64,000 bases of DNA from Pandoraea communis (GCF_902459745.1 NZ_CABPSJ010000002.1:62001-126000), one strand, 5' to 3'; numbered from the stretch's first letter, positions 43,943-53,931 are shown. Made by a program: numbers and translations. The notes: generated by a model from the sequence alone, not told the origin.

Positions 43943-45217
43943 TTATCGCGCCTTCGCCGGCAGAATCTTGCCCGAGACTTCACCGAAACCGACACGGTAG
44001 CCGTCGCCCTGACACCAGCCCGCCATCGAGACGGTGTCGCCATCCTCGATGAACGTACGTTTCGCCCCGCTGGAGAGCGTGATCGGGTTCTTGCCGTTCC
44101 AGGTCAGCTCAAGCAGGCTGCCAAACGAGTCCGGCGTCGGGCCGCTGATCGTGCCGGAGCCCATCAGGTCGCCAACGCGCACATTGCAGCCCGAGACCGT
44201 ATGGTGAGCGAGTTGCTGGGCCATGCTCCAGTACATGTGGCGGAAATTGGTACGGCAGATGGACGTCGGCTGCGCGTCGCCATCGGCTTGCAGAAAGACT
44301 TCCAGTTGGATGTCGAAGGCGTGCTTGCCTTGCTGTTGCAGGTACGACAGCGGTTGCGGGTCTTGCTCCGGACCGGCAACGCGGAACGGCTCGAGGGCTT
44401 CCATCGTCACGATCCACGGTGAGATGGACGTGCCGAACGTCTTCGCGTTGAACGGACCGAGCGGCACGTATTCCCACTGCTGCAGATCGCGGGCCGACCA
44501 GTCGTTGAGCACCACCATCCCGAAGATGGCCGCTTCGGCGGCATCCACGCTCAGGGACTCGCCCAGCGATGTGTCGCGACCGACGATGAAGCCGGTTTCA
44601 AGTTCGAAGTCGAGCTTGCGGCAGCCGTCGAAAATCGGACGCGGCTGGTCGGGCAACTTGATCTGTCCGTTAGGACGATGAATCGGCGTGCCGCTCACCA
44701 CCACCGAGCTGGCGCGGCCGTTATAGCCGATGGGGATTTCCAGCCAGTTCGGCAGAAGCGCGTTGGCCGGATCACGAAACATCGAGCCCACGTTGGTCGC
44801 GTGTTCTTTCGACGAATAGAAATCGGTGTAACCCGGCACCTGCACGGGCAAGTGCAGCGTGGCATCCGCCAGCGGCACGAGCGCTTGAGCACGCAGCGAA
44901 GCGTTATCGCGCAGTGCGCCGTCGCCATCCGCCGCAAGAAGTGACGTCAGTCGAGCACGCGTGGCACGCCAGGCAGCACTCCCCAGCGACACGAACGCGT
45001 TGATGGAGGGCTGAGCAAAGACAGGCGTCTCGGCGGCCTTGAGCACACCGGCGGCTTCGAGCGCCGCCAGATCGAGCACCTGGTCGCCAATGGCGACACC
45101 AACGCGCGGTGCAGGTTTCGACGCGGTGCTGAACACGCCATATGGCAGGTTTTGCAACGGGAAGTCCGTCACACCGGTGTTGGCGGACGCGACCCAGCTT
45201 TGCGGGAGTGCAGACAT
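43943..45217 (-). CDS. fahA: fumarylacetoacetase
   Basis: A 424-residue hydrolase catalysing the last step of tyrosine/homogentisate degradation: fumarylacetoacetate to fumarate and acetoacetate. Metal-site and signature segments include GYTDFYSSKEHATNVG, FELETGFIVGRD, VVLNDWSARDLQQWEYVPLG and GSGTISGPTPDSFGS. ATG 45217 has AAGGAA 7 bases upstream; the frame extends to 45364 without homology. It follows hmgA by about 101 bases on the same strand, forming an hmgA-fahA unit. Confidence 0.96.
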   Translation of the reverse strand: MSALPQSWVASANTGVTDFPLQNLPYGVFSTASKPAPRVGVAIGDQVLDLAALEAAGVLKAAETPVFAQPSINAFVSLGSAAWRATRARLTSLLAADGDGALRDNASLRAQALVPLADATLHLPVQVPGYTDFYSSKEHATNVGSMFRDPANALLPNWLEIPIGYNGRASSVVVSGTPIHRPNGQIKLPDQPRPIFDGCRKLDFELETGFIVGRDTSLGESLSVDAAEAAIFGMVVLNDWSARDLQQWEYVPLGPFNAKTFGTSISPWIVTMEALEPFRVAGPEQDPQPLSYLQQQGKHAFDIQLEVFLQADGDAQPTSICRTNFRHMYWSMAQQLAHHTVSGCNVRVGDLMGSGTISGPTPDSFGSLLELTWNGKNPITLSSGAKRTFIEDGDTVSMAGWCQGDGYRVGFGEVSGKILPAKAR

Positions 45218-45318
45218 GTGGAATTCCTTGTTCGAGGTAACGCGTCGGCCGGCCCTGCGCATCGGGTGCGCGGGGCCGGCCGTTTCGGAAATCAGTGAAA
45301 TCGTGGCGCGATGGCCGC

Positions 45319-46638
45319 TTACTTCCGGTTCGGATTGAAGTGCTTCTTCAGACCTTGCCAGCAAGTGTAGTAGTTGTCCTGCAATTGCTTGGTCTCCAGC
45401 GCGAAGCGCGTCGGACGAATGACCGCAGGCGTCTCGAACATGAAGGCCATCGTCGCGTCGACCTTATGCGGCTTGCTCGTGTCGGCCGCAGAGGCTTTCT
45501 CGAACGTGTCCGCATCGGGACCATGCCCCGACATGCAGTTGTGCAGACTCGCGCCGCCCGGCACGAAACCCTCGGCCTTGGCGTCGTACACGCCGTGAAT
45601 GAGGCCCATGAACTCACTGGCGATATTGCGGTGGAACCATGGCGGACGGAACGAATTTTCCATCGCCAGCCAACGCGGCGGGAAGATCACGAAGTCAATG
45701 TCGTCCACGCCCGGCGCATTGCTCTGCGATTGCAACACCAGGAAGATCGACGGATCCGGATGGTCGTAACTGATCGATCCGATCGTGTTGAAGCGGCGCA
45801 GATCGTACTTGTACGGCGCGTAGTTGCCGTGCCACGCCACGATGTCCAGAGGCGAGTGACCGATATCGGCGCGCCACAACGCACCAGCGAATTTCGCCAC
45901 CAGTTCAAAATCGCCTTCGACATCCTCATAGGCCGCAACCGGTGTGAGGAAGTCGCGCGGATTCGCAAGGCCGTTCGAGCCAATAGGGCCCAGATCCGGC
46001 AGACGGAACAACGCGCCATAGTTCTCGCAGACGTAGCCACGCGCGCAACCATCGAGCAGCGTGACACGGAAGCGCACGCCACGCGGCAGCACGACGATTT
46101 CATAGGGCTCAACGTCAAGCACGCCGAATTCCGTCGCGATGCGCAAACGCCCTTCCTGAGGCACGATCAGCAGTTCGCCGTCGGCGTCGTAGAAAAAGCG
46201 GCCTTCCATCGACTTGTTGGCTGCGTACAGATGAATGCCGCAACCACGCGCGGCGTCCGGGCTGCCGTTGCCCGCCATCGTGACCATCCCGTCGACGAAA
46301 TCCGTTGGCACATCCGGCATCGGCAGCGGGTCCCAACGCATCTGGTTCGGCGGCGTGGGCACGTCGTCGAAACGGCTCAGCCAACGCGACTGCTCGACGG
46401 CGGTAAACGGCTTGTGCATGGCGGCGGGACGAATGCGATACACCCACGAGCGGCGGTTATGCCCGCGCGGTGCCGTGAACGCCGTACCCGAGAGTTGTTC
46501 CGCATAGAGGCCGTACGGCGCACGTTGCGGCGAGTTCTGCCCGATAGGCAGCGCGCCGGGCAACGCCTCGGTCGCGAACTCGTTGGCAAAACCGGACAGA
46601 TAGCCCAATTCCCCCTGAATTTGGTCTGCTTGGCGCAT
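45319..46638 (-). CDS. hmgA: homogentisate 1,2-dioxygenase
   Basis: A 439-residue non-heme iron dioxygenase opening the ring of homogentisate to maleylacetoacetate. The N terminus reads [20 protein letters not shown]. Iron ligands lie in [20 protein letters not shown] (H and E) and in [18 protein letters not shown] 46638, with GAGG 6 bases upstream, is chosen over the upstream ATG 46728, which would run through the promoter. It is divergent from the LysR gene at 46752. No maleylacetoacetate isomerase gene is in the unit. Confidence 0.96.
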   Translation of the reverse strand: MRQADQIQGELGYLSGFANEFATEALPGALPIGQNSPQRAPYGLYAEQLSGTAFTAPRGHNRRSWVYRIRPAAMHKPFTAVEQSRWLSRFDDVPTPPNQMRWDPLPMPDVPTDFVDGMVTMAGNGSPDAARGCGIHLYAANKSMEGRFFYDADGELLIVPQEGRLRIATEFGVLDVEPYEIVVLPRGVRFRVTLLDGCARGYVCENYGALFRLPDLGPIGSNGLANPRDFLTPVAAYEDVEGDFELVAKFAGALWRADIGHSPLDIVAWHGNYAPYKYDLRRFNTIGSISYDHPDPSIFLVLQSQSNAPGVDDIDFVIFPPRWLAMENSFRPPWFHRNIASEFMGLIHGVYDAKAEGFVPGGASLHNCMSGHGPDADTFEKASAADTSKPHKVDATMAFMFETPAVIRPTRFALETKQLQDNYYTCWQGLKKHFNPNRK

Positions 46639-46706
46639 GAATGGCCTCGTCTCCTGATTTCGAATGGAATCATTGTCCGACAAGCGACCACATTTTGCGA
46701 TATAAA

Positions 46707-46718
46707 TAGACAAATCTA
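46707..46718. promoter_or_regulatory. AT-rich dyad between hmgA and its LysR regulator
   Basis: TAGA-CAAA-TCTA lies in an AT-rich stretch flanked by ATATA and TATAT, within the 113-base divergent gap. It is the most symmetric element there and a candidate LysR operator overlapping promoter sequence. Confidence 0.4.
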
Positions 46719-46751
46719 CTATATTCACAATACAAATAATACCGCCGCCTC

Positions 46752-47657
46752 ATGATTTCCTTACGCGACGTCGATTTGAACCTGCTGGTCGTCTTTCATG
46801 CTGTGCTCACGCATCGGAGCATTTCTCAAGCGGCGCGGGAGTTGGGCTTGTCCCAACCTGCCGTGAGTAACGGATTGGCCCGCCTGCGGCAAACGTTCGA
46901 AGACGAACTATTCACGCGCACCGGCACGGGGATGCAACCTACACCCTTTGCCGAGGCGCTTGCAGAGCCGGTGTCTGCTGCCCTTGCCGGCATTTCCCGG
47001 GCAATCAATCACCGCGAGGCGTTCGATCCTGCAAGCAGTCAGCGCGAATTTACGTTGGCCATGACGGATGTCGGGGAGGTGTACTTCATGCCCGTGCTCG
47101 TCGATCTTTGCACGCGGCTGGCCCCCGGTGTACGTCTCAACACGGTGCGCGCAACGCTACCCGACCTGAAGGAGGCGATGGCAGCGGGACGCATTGACCT
47201 TGCGGTGGGGGCTTTCGACGATCTCACTGGGCCATTCTTTCAGCGCCGGCTGTTCAATCAGCAATATGTGAGCATGTTCCGCATCGGACATGCGCTCGAC
47301 ATGCCCCATGCCGGACTGGCCGAGTTTCAGGCGGCACGCCACCTGTTTGTTGCCACCGGCGACAACCCATATGCGCGCGTCAATCAACTGCTCGCGCAGG
47401 CGGGCTTCGGCGCTGACGCGAACTTCTGGGTCCCCCACTTCATCGCTGTGCCGTATATCGTGAGCGCCAATGATCTGGTGGTCACCGTGCCGCAGAAGTT
47501 TGCCGAACGCGCGGCCGCACCGTTCGGGCTGCGGTTCGTCACCCCGCCGCTTCGCCTCCCCGCGCTGCAAACGAATGTGTTCTGGCACCGGCGCTATCAC
47601 CAGGACGCCGGGAACCAATGGCTGCGCCAGTTGATATCGGAACATTTCGTCGAGTAG
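46752..47657 (+). CDS. LysR-type regulator, probable activator of hmgA-fahA
   Basis: A 301-residue LysR protein. The HTH starts LRDVDLNLLVVFHAVLTHRS and continues ISQAARELGLSQPAVSNGLA; the effector domain follows (FTLAMTDVGEVYFMPVLVDL). It belongs to the NodD/LinR-like branch starting DVDLNLL. Divergence from hmgA across 113 bases indicates local control, with a homogentisate-pathway compound as likely co-inducer. It ends 25 bases from the convergent histidine kinase gene. Confidence 0.92.
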   Translation: MISLRDVDLNLLVVFHAVLTHRSISQAARELGLSQPAVSNGLARLRQTFEDELFTRTGTGMQPTPFAEALAEPVSAALAGISRAINHREAFDPASSQREFTLAMTDVGEVYFMPVLVDLCTRLAPGVRLNTVRATLPDLKEAMAAGRIDLAVGAFDDLTGPFFQRRLFNQQYVSMFRIGHALDMPHAGLAEFQAARHLFVATGDNPYARVNQLLAQAGFGADANFWVPHFIAVPYIVSANDLVVTVPQKFAERAAAPFGLRFVTPPLRLPALQTNVFWHRRYHQDAGNQWLRQLISEHFVE

Positions 47658-47682
47658 CGAGGGGAAGCGGCTGCCCCCGCGA

Positions 47683-50600
47683 TCAGGCGTCGCTAACGAT
47701 GGCCTGCCCTTGGGAGCGCAGCCAGTCATTCCACGCAGCGTCGAGCGCGTCGAACGCGGCTTCCATCTGTCCCGCAGATGCCTGGGGCGCCAGATGCTCC
47801 ACCTGCGCCGCGAGCGATGCCAGCGGACTCAGGCCGAATGCCATGAACCCGCCGCGCAATCGATGCGCCGAGTGACGCAACGTCTCGCGCGACTGTTCGG
47901 CAAGCGCAGCCCGGCAATTCGCGATGTCCTGATCTGCAATCTTGACGAACGTATCGAACATCTCCGGAAGCGGTAAATGCCAGTCCTTCGTCGACGCCGT
48001 TTCGGGCAATGCCTTGGACGCGCCTTCAATCAGATGCGATGACGCAGGTAGCGGCGCGATTTCGATGCAAAGCGACGGATATCGGGTTCGGACCAGTTCA
48101 ATGACACGCAACAGCGAACGCGCATCGACAGGCTTGTAGACGACGGCATCGAACGGGGAATTCGCCTCGCGGTCGTGACGCAACGTGACATCGGCCGTCG
48201 CCACCACCACCGGCACATGAGGGGCATGTGCCTTGATTTCCGTCGCCAGCGCATGCCCGGAGAGATGCGGCATGTTGGCGTCGGTGATTACCAGCATGTG
48301 CGATTCCGCGTCGAACGCCTCCAACGCCTCACGCGGATCGTGGTAACAATCGACCATCGCCCCGAGCCCTTCCAACTGGCGCGACAGCAACATACCGCTG
48401 ATCGGATGATCGTCCGCCACGAGCACGTACCAACCCGCCAGCGGTTTGACACGCGTACGCGCACTCGCCGTTGCCGGAAGTTCGCTCTCACCATGCCCCG
48501 CCGACGGCACTGTACCAAGGGCGTCCCAAAGTTCCGCCTGCTGGAACAATGCAATGTCGCGGGGCCAGGCGGACGTGCTGCCGGCCAAGCGATCGACGGG
48601 GGTCGCACGCAGCAGATAGACCTCTGCCCCCGCCATGCCGCGTACCGGCCACTCATCGGCGAACATGAGCAAGCCAGCATCCTGCACGCGACCGCTACCG
48701 GAGGACCATGCCACGGCGTCGTCATACCTGACAGGCTCGTAGCCGGCCCGGCGGATCAGCGCGTCGAGGTACCAATGACGGCGAGCCAGCGCGCTGACAT
48801 AGGCGAACGTCTCTCCCGTCGGGAAAGCCAACGTTGACTCGCTTTCCGGTGTCCAGGGCAGATGAAGCGAGAAGCGCATCGTGGTGCCCGCCCCCGCCTG
48901 ACTCTCGACCTGCAATACCCCGCCGAGCATACCGACGAACTGGTGCGAAATCGCCAGTCCCAGCCCGGTGCCATGCTGCATGCCTGTCTCATTGGTGCTC
49001 TTGCCGAATGGCCGGAACAAGTCGGCCAGGTCGGCCGCCGCAATCCCCACACCGCTATCGCTCACCGTAAAGACCACGTCGCAGCCCTGCGTGTCAACGT
49101 GCGTGACCATCGCACTGAAGGCAACGTGGCCTTTCTCAGTGAACTTGATGGCGTTGCCGACGAGATTCGTCACAACTTGCCCCAGTCGCAGGGCGTCGGT
49201 ATGCACTGCACGAGCGAGTTGCGGGTCGATCATCCAGTCGAGCGTGAGTCCCTGCAATCGCGCACGCCCCGTGAACGACAGGCCAACCGCTTCAAGTTCC
49301 TTGAGGAGTGAGCAATCGCGGGAATTCAACTCGAAACGACCCACCTGAATCCGCGAATAGTCGAGCAGATCGTTGATGAGATCGAGCAGATTACGCGTCG
49401 AGCTTTCCATCACATCAACGTAATAGCGATGTTCGTCGCCCAGATTCTGGGCGCTCAACAGTTCGATCGACGCCAGAGTTCCATACAGCGGCGTACGCAT
49501 TTCGTGGCTTACCGTCGTCAGGAAGACATCCTTGGCACGGTTGGCATTCTCGGCAGCAAGGCGCGCCTTGCGTTGCTCAAGCTCAAAGCGCCGTTGCTCG
49601 GTGACATCGGACAGCGTGCAGATCAGCACCGGCTGCTCGCGAAAGACCGTATCAACGAGGCTCACCGCATAGTGGCGCTCGCCGGCGTCATCGAGCGCAC
49701 TCAGCAAGCGCCGCACCGGACGCACAACCACGCCGCTGTGCAATTGCCGGTACATACGTGCCAACTCGCCGTCGCCCAATTGCCGTAGCAGATCGACAGT
49801 GCCGGCGTACGCCGGATTGCTCATGACCACGGCCGGCTCGAACGGATCGATGATCGCCATGCCGACGGGCGCCGTCTCGATCAGCGTTTGCGTGAAGGCG
49901 TCCCGCTCAAGAATTGCCGTCGTACGCCGACTTGCAGGTTCGATAATGCGCTGACGCATGTAGCGCATTCCCGCGAAGATCCCGGCCGCATAGAGAAGCA
50001 GCAGCAACGTGGCGCCGATCAATAGCGAGGCACTTTGCTGCAGCAGGTCGATCGGCCGTACGGCATAGCGCACGTACCACGGGGACGAAGCGAGATGGCG
50101 CTCGAAGACCACGCGCTCGCCGTCGTAGCGCAAGACCATTTGCGCATCGCCAAACATCGGCAATGTCACGAGGGTACGCAGATGCCCCAATGGTGAGAGC
50201 GGCGCACCGGCGCTCGCCACGACGAAACCGTCGGGCGACACCAGTTGGAGTGCTTCGCCCGTGTGCTCCAACGTTCGCAGGCGAGGGGGGATGATCCTGT
50301 CGGGCGCCATGCTGGTGCCGACATAGAGCATGAGATGTCCATCGAGATCGCGGATCGGCACGAAGCTCGAAACGACTGTCGAGTGCGTGATGAGATTTTC
50401 GTAGTTGTAGGTCCAGAACGGCCCCTCATTGCCGGCGTGCACGCGCGCCGCGTAACGCTCGACCTTGTTGATCTCGGAGAGCATCGTCTGCGCGTCTTGC
50501 GCGAGACCTTCAGCGCTGATGGACGGCATGTCGGTGGCCGTCCGATACGCGGCAAAAGCGCCGTCCGCAGAGAGGATGAAGGTTTCGTCCTGGCCGCCGA

Positions 50601-51063
50601 GTGCGCTCCAGAAATTGGCGTCGAGATTCATGAGCCGGAGCGAGAGTCGCGCCAATACCTCGGCACGCTCGGGTGGGATATTCGCCAATTTGACGATCTG
50701 GAATTCGTCGTCCCATCCTGCGCCGGAAACACGCTTTGCGGTGCCGACAGGCATCGCGAGGAGCGGCTTCAGAATTCGATCGGTGAGCGATTCCGTAACG
50801 CCACCGGGGCGAACCGAACTCGCCAGCGTGGCTTGCGCCATGGTGCTGGCCTGCTCGTTGAAAATCTCGACGTCGCGAACCTCATGGCCAACGGTCGAAA
50901 AAAAGGCCGACGTCTTCTGGGCACCTTGCCAGACCATGCCGAACAACCCGTAGGAAACTGCCGCAGCCCAGACAGACAAGCCGAAAAGCAATGCCAACAG
51001 GCCGCCGCTACGGAGCAGGCGGCCGGCAATCGCGATGTCACGCGTCATCGTTCTGTCGGTCAT
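47683..51063 (-). CDS. hybrid sensor histidine kinase with REC and Hpt domains (RcsC/BvgS-like)
   Basis: A 1126-residue phosphorelay kinase. TM1 is at about 17-45, a periplasmic sensor at about 46-340 and TM2 at about 343-366. A PAS-like region covers about 385-495. HisKA has H520 (TVSHEMRTPLYG), and the HATPase has N-box NAIKF, DSGVGIA and GTGLGLAISH. A degenerate receiver-like region (about 742-870) precedes the receiver domain with D928 (VITDANMP) and a C-terminal Hpt with H1067 (AHRLRGG). The built-in Hpt lets it phosphorylate the adjacent regulator without a separate RcsD. It starts 30 bases after the regulator gene; GGAG is 3 bases before ATG 51063. Confidence 0.92.
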   Translation of the reverse strand: MTDRTMTRDIAIAGRLLRSGGLLALLFGLSVWAAAVSYGLFGMVWQGAQKTSAFFSTVGHEVRDVEIFNEQASTMAQATLASSVRPGGVTESLTDRILKPLLAMPVGTAKRVSGAGWDDEFQIVKLANIPPERAEVLARLSLRLMNLDANFWSALGGQDETFILSADGAFAAYRTATDMPSISAEGLAQDAQTMLSEINKVERYAARVHAGNEGPFWTYNYENLITHSTVVSSFVPIRDLDGHLMLYVGTSMAPDRIIPPRLRTLEHTGEALQLVSPDGFVVASAGAPLSPLGHLRTLVTLPMFGDAQMVLRYDGERVVFERHLASSPWYVRYAVRPIDLLQQSASLLIGATLLLLLYAAGIFAGMRYMRQRIIEPASRRTTAILERDAFTQTLIETAPVGMAIIDPFEPAVVMSNPAYAGTVDLLRQLGDGELARMYRQLHSGVVVRPVRRLLSALDDAGERHYAVSLVDTVFREQPVLICTLSDVTEQRRFELEQRKARLAAENANRAKDVFLTTVSHEMRTPLYGTLASIELLSAQNLGDEHRYYVDVMESSTRNLLDLINDLLDYSRIQVGRFELNSRDCSLLKELEAVGLSFTGRARLQGLTLDWMIDPQLARAVHTDALRLGQVVTNLVGNAIKFTEKGHVAFSAMVTHVDTQGCDVVFTVSDSGVGIAAADLADLFRPFGKSTNETGMQHGTGLGLAISHQFVGMLGGVLQVESQAGAGTTMRFSLHLPWTPESESTLAFPTGETFAYVSALARRHWYLDALIRRAGYEPVRYDDAVAWSSGSGRVQDAGLLMFADEWPVRGMAGAEVYLLRATPVDRLAGSTSAWPRDIALFQQAELWDALGTVPSAGHGESELPATASARTRVKPLAGWYVLVADDHPISGMLLSRQLEGLGAMVDCYHDPREALEAFDAESHMLVITDANMPHLSGHALATEIKAHAPHVPVVVATADVTLRHDREANSPFDAVVYKPVDARSLLRVIELVRTRYPSLCIEIAPLPASSHLIEGASKALPETASTKDWHLPLPEMFDTFVKIADQDIANCRAALAEQSRETLRHSAHRLRGGFMAFGLSPLASLAAQVEHLAPQASAGQMEAAFDALDAAWNDWLRSQGQAIVSDA

Positions 51064-51092
51064 AGGCTCCGGCGTCCGGTATCGAGATGAAT

Positions 51093-51767
51093 TCAGGCAG
51101 CACTCGGCGCTTCGACTTCGCCGTCGCGCGAAAACTGTACGGGGCTCGATACGTGGAGTTTGAACAACTCCATGTCGGTGCGGCAACCGAGCTTGCTCAT
51201 CGCCATCCGCTTCTGATTATTGATGGTCTTGGCGGAACGCTTGAGTGCGTCGGCAATCTGCGACACGTTCAGGCCGTCCAGATACATACGCAATACTTCC
51301 ATTTCCTTCGGAGACAGCGGACGGCGCGCCGTCGGTTTGCGGCGCATCTGCTCTTCGAGAATCTGTTCGGCCCGCCCGCCGCGATAGCTCATGCCGCGTC
51401 GGCAACGCTCCACGCACACGGTGATTTCGCGCAGATCGTCGGACTTGGTCATCACCCCCAGCACGCCACAACTGTCGAGCGCGTGGATGATGGCCGGTTG
51501 TTCGATCGACGTGAACACGATGATCTTTACGTCCGGATATTTGCGGCGCACGCGGTTGATCATGACCAGACCGTCACCGAAGGTGCCGCCAGGCATGCAG
51601 TAGTCGGTAATCAGCACATCGACCGAATTGGTCTCCAGTGCCTTGAAGAGTTCCGTCGAGTTGGTAACGGGGGGCAGCACGTGAAAGCCGGGGTCCGGCG
51701 AGAGCATTTCACGCAGCGTGGAGGCGATGATCGGGTGATCATCCGCGATAAGAATTTTTACCATCAT
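51093..51767 (-). CDS. RcsB-like response regulator (NarL/LuxR family)
   Basis: A 224-residue regulator. The receiver domain has acidic pocket D9/D10 and phospho-acceptor D55 (DVLITDYCMPGG). The LuxR-type HTH reads LSPKEMEVLRMYLDGLNVSQ followed by RSAKTINNQKRMAMSKLG. Blocks such as VLITD-x2-MPG, LSPKE-x-EVLR and KTI-x2-QK-x2-AM-x-KLG are close to enterobacterial RcsB. It is first of the two-gene unit with the hybrid kinase, its obvious partner. Rcs-box-like sites occur nearby at 52674 and 61076. Confidence 0.92.
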   Translation of the reverse strand: MMVKILIADDHPIIASTLREMLSPDPGFHVLPPVTNSTELFKALETNSVDVLITDYCMPGGTFGDGLVMINRVRRKYPDVKIIVFTSIEQPAIIHALDSCGVLGVMTKSDDLREITVCVERCRRGMSYRGGRAEQILEEQMRRKPTARRPLSPKEMEVLRMYLDGLNVSQIADALKRSAKTINNQKRMAMSKLGCRTDMELFKLHVSSPVQFSRDGEVEAPSAA

Positions 51768-51989
51768 TTTGCAGAATCCTTTTAAAAGAAGTCAGCCGTG
51801 GGCGCGCGCGATCCTTCGCCGTGTCTACGCGTCATGGCTTCCCAAAAGAGGAATGTGCGTCGAGTCGACACACGCGTTGGTCAAGAAAGCGTGACCTCGT
51901 TTGTTACTGTGCGACCTTTGCAGGACCTGACGATCCGACACATCGCCGTCTGCACCACGCGCTCCGGGTCGATCCACCGGCGCCGATCG

Positions 51990-52562
51990 TTACCCCGCGA
52001 CCTCAGCCGCTCTTGGGTTGTCTACCGTCGTCCACGCAGAGCACGTCTTATGTCCCGTGAGTCGCGAGGTTCCCTCGCCGATGACCGGTTTGACGCAGTA
52101 ACGAATACGCACACCGCGCAACCCTGCCGACGGCATCATTTCGCGGGCTCGTCCAACAACACGAATGCGTGTCGGCCCGGACGCCGCTTCCCAAAGATGC
52201 ACCGTACCGGTCTCGGGCCAATCCGCCATCCATCGATACGTCCCACTGACTACGCGGCCGACTTGCGGCGTGCCGCTCATCGCGACCGCCGCCGCCACCG
52301 GCCGCATACGCACTTCGACTTCACGCGGCGGCGTCACCGTTTGTGCAGCCTCGGCGAGCGACGCACCGGTATTTTCCGACGCGTTCGCCACACCCGATGC
52401 CGCCACCGTCGCCTTGTACTCGCTACACCCCGTGAGCAAGGCGATTGCAACAGCACCGCTCAGGTTTGCCAGAGTGACGCCGGCACGCCGCCCCGTGACT
52501 TGCCTGACGCTCAGGCAACGGCATAAGAAAGACGGAAGAGAGTCAACGTGTGTCGTGATCAT
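51990..52562 (-). CDS. small putative lipoprotein
   Basis: A 190-residue protein with a hydrophobic stretch ending in a lipobox (AVAIALLTGC), so the cysteine is likely lipidated. About 46 residues precede it when ATG 52562 is used, long for a lipoprotein signal, and no better start is visible. The rest is a compact domain with YRWMADWPETGTVHLWEAAS and RIRYCVKPVIGE, of no family I recognise. It lies 222 bases upstream of the regulator on the same strand and has an Rcs-box-like element 112 bases before its start. Confidence 0.6.
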   Translation of the reverse strand: MITTHVDSLPSFLCRCLSVRQVTGRRAGVTLANLSGAVAIALLTGCSEYKATVAASGVANASENTGASLAEAAQTVTPPREVEVRMRPVAAAVAMSGTPQVGRVVSGTYRWMADWPETGTVHLWEAASGPTRIRVVGRAREMMPSAGLRGVRIRYCVKPVIGEGTSRLTGHKTCSAWTTVDNPRAAEVAG

Positions 52563-52972
52563 CAATGCAAAGTCACTCGCCTCGCTGCGTGACACATCTC
52601 CGTCACGCGTCGTTTTGCGACCAGCAGGAATATAGGATAAATCTACAAAATCCAGCCGTTTTGGATCTGCTTATAGGAAATATCCTAGATCAAATTAGGC
52701 GGATTACCTGGTGCATCTCACATGACACCCGCAAGATGCGGCGGTTTTATGCGGGAACAACCCGAATTACGTACTGCTCACGCATATGCCACGTTTAAAT
52801 GGACAGACGAATGACCAAAAGATTCATTCAATACGCCGCGCGCGTGTCAACCGCCATCAATACACGAGAAGGCGCGTAAATTCACGGGATGCAGATCGTC
52901 ACTCGGATGACGTGGAGATTCTTGAGAGCGCTGTAAGTGCCCCAGGGACGGTCCCGGTGCTATCGCAAGACT
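52563..52972. other. AT-richer intergenic region upstream of the lipoprotein gene
   Basis: About 410 bases without a convincing gene and clearly lower in GC around 52620-52700. It carries the Rcs-box-like element at 52674-52687 and a related half-site TAGGATA at 52633-52639. It probably holds the lipoprotein promoter. Confidence 0.5.
52674..52687. promoter_or_regulatory. Rcs-box/BvgA-like heptad pair
   Basis: TAGGAAATATCCTA consists of inverted heptads TAGGAAA and TATCCTA. It agrees at 10 of 14 positions with the enterobacterial RcsAB-box consensus as I recall it (TAAGAATATTCCTA), and the left heptad is the complement of the BvgA-type TTTCCTA. It lies 112 bases upstream of the lipoprotein start and near the RcsB-like regulator gene. 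Confidence 0.45.
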
Positions 52973-53869
52973 TCAGGCGCCAAAGGCTTTTGCAAACATG
53001 CCGAGCGCGACGGCAGCCATGAGCATTGAGAAAAGCTGCTGCAGTTTCGATGCAGCAAGACGCGGTGCGAGAGCACGTCCGAGCAGCATGCCGACGATGG
53101 CGCCTGCCACGAACATCCATCCCTGGGCACCTGGGTGCATGCCGTTCCACCACGCGTTGGCGACGGTTCCCGCAGAAATCAGTGCGATGACGAAAAGCGA
53201 TGTCGCCACGACGCCGTGCACCGTGATATCGGTGAAGCGCCGCAACGCGGGGACGATCACGAATCCGCCGCCCACACCCAACAGCCCGGACGCGAACCCC
53301 GACACCGCACCGATCGTGCCAAGCGTGCCTGCGACTCGCCGCGTCCAGTGCAACCTCCCCGTCGCGGGATTCAGGCGACACGGCGGCAACGGCGGACAGT
53401 TGCCCGATTCTCCGTTGCCGGCAGCCCTACCTGCCCCCCCACCGCGCGACGCACGATACATACGTGCGGCAACGATGAGCATGGCGACAGCGAAGAGCCC
53501 CACAAGCCAACGCTCGGGCAACCGGTGCGCCATCCATGTGCCGAGCGGTGCAACACATACGCCGACGCCGGCCATCAGCATCGCGGCACGGTAGCGCACG
53601 AGTCCGGCACGCAAGCCATGAGCACTGCCGACGGCAGCGCTTGCGCCTACAGCGAGCAAGGCGACCGGTCCAGCTTGCGGCACCCCCCATCCAAGGCCGA
53701 AGACGAGTGCGGGCACAGCGAAAATCCCGCCACCCGCGCCTGTCAATCCCAATACGAGACCGACCGCTGCGCCCAGCAAAGCGGCCATCGGCGAAGCACT
53801 CGAGAGTTCGGCAAACATGGGCAGGAATCCGGCAGAAAGTGACTTGTCATCCAAATCACTATTAGTCAT
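52973..53869 (-). CDS. TauE/SafE family membrane transporter (sulfite exporter-like)
   Basis: A 298-residue membrane protein with two homologous halves of about four spans. Each has a glycine-rich signature: GLVLGLTGAGGGIFAVPALV in the first and FASGLLGVGGGFVIVPALRR in the second. A hydrophilic linker with GGGAGRAAGNGESG (about 150-185) separates them. Members export sulfite, sulfoacetate or other organic anions. ATG 53869 is chosen; ATG 53818 is possible. Cargo unknown. Confidence 0.88.
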   Translation of the reverse strand: MTNSDLDDKSLSAGFLPMFAELSSASPMAALLGAAVGLVLGLTGAGGGIFAVPALVFGLGWGVPQAGPVALLAVGASAAVGSAHGLRAGLVRYRAAMLMAGVGVCVAPLGTWMAHRLPERWLVGLFAVAMLIVAARMYRASRGGGAGRAAGNGESGNCPPLPPCRLNPATGRLHWTRRVAGTLGTIGAVSGFASGLLGVGGGFVIVPALRRFTDITVHGVVATSLFVIALISAGTVANAWWNGMHPGAQGWMFVAGAIVGMLLGRALAPRLAASKLQQLFSMLMAAVALGMFAKAFGA

Positions 53870-53914
53870 ATGCTTATGACGCTGGATTATATAGAAATTA
53901 CAAATAACAGAGAA

Positions 53915-53931
53915 GCCCCGCCCGGCGGGGC
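53915..53931 (-). terminator. hairpin terminator of the CoA-transferase gene
   Basis: GCCCCG-CCCGG-CGGGGC forms a GC-rich stem followed on the minus strand by TTCTCTGTTATTTG. It lies about 128 bases beyond the CoA-transferase stop and before the TauE start. Confidence 0.5.

Noticed and set aside
52563-52972. Short plus-strand open frames between the lipoprotein and TauE genes
   Set aside because: They have no ribosome sites, unusual composition and no family; the stretch is lower in GC and looks like promoter DNA.
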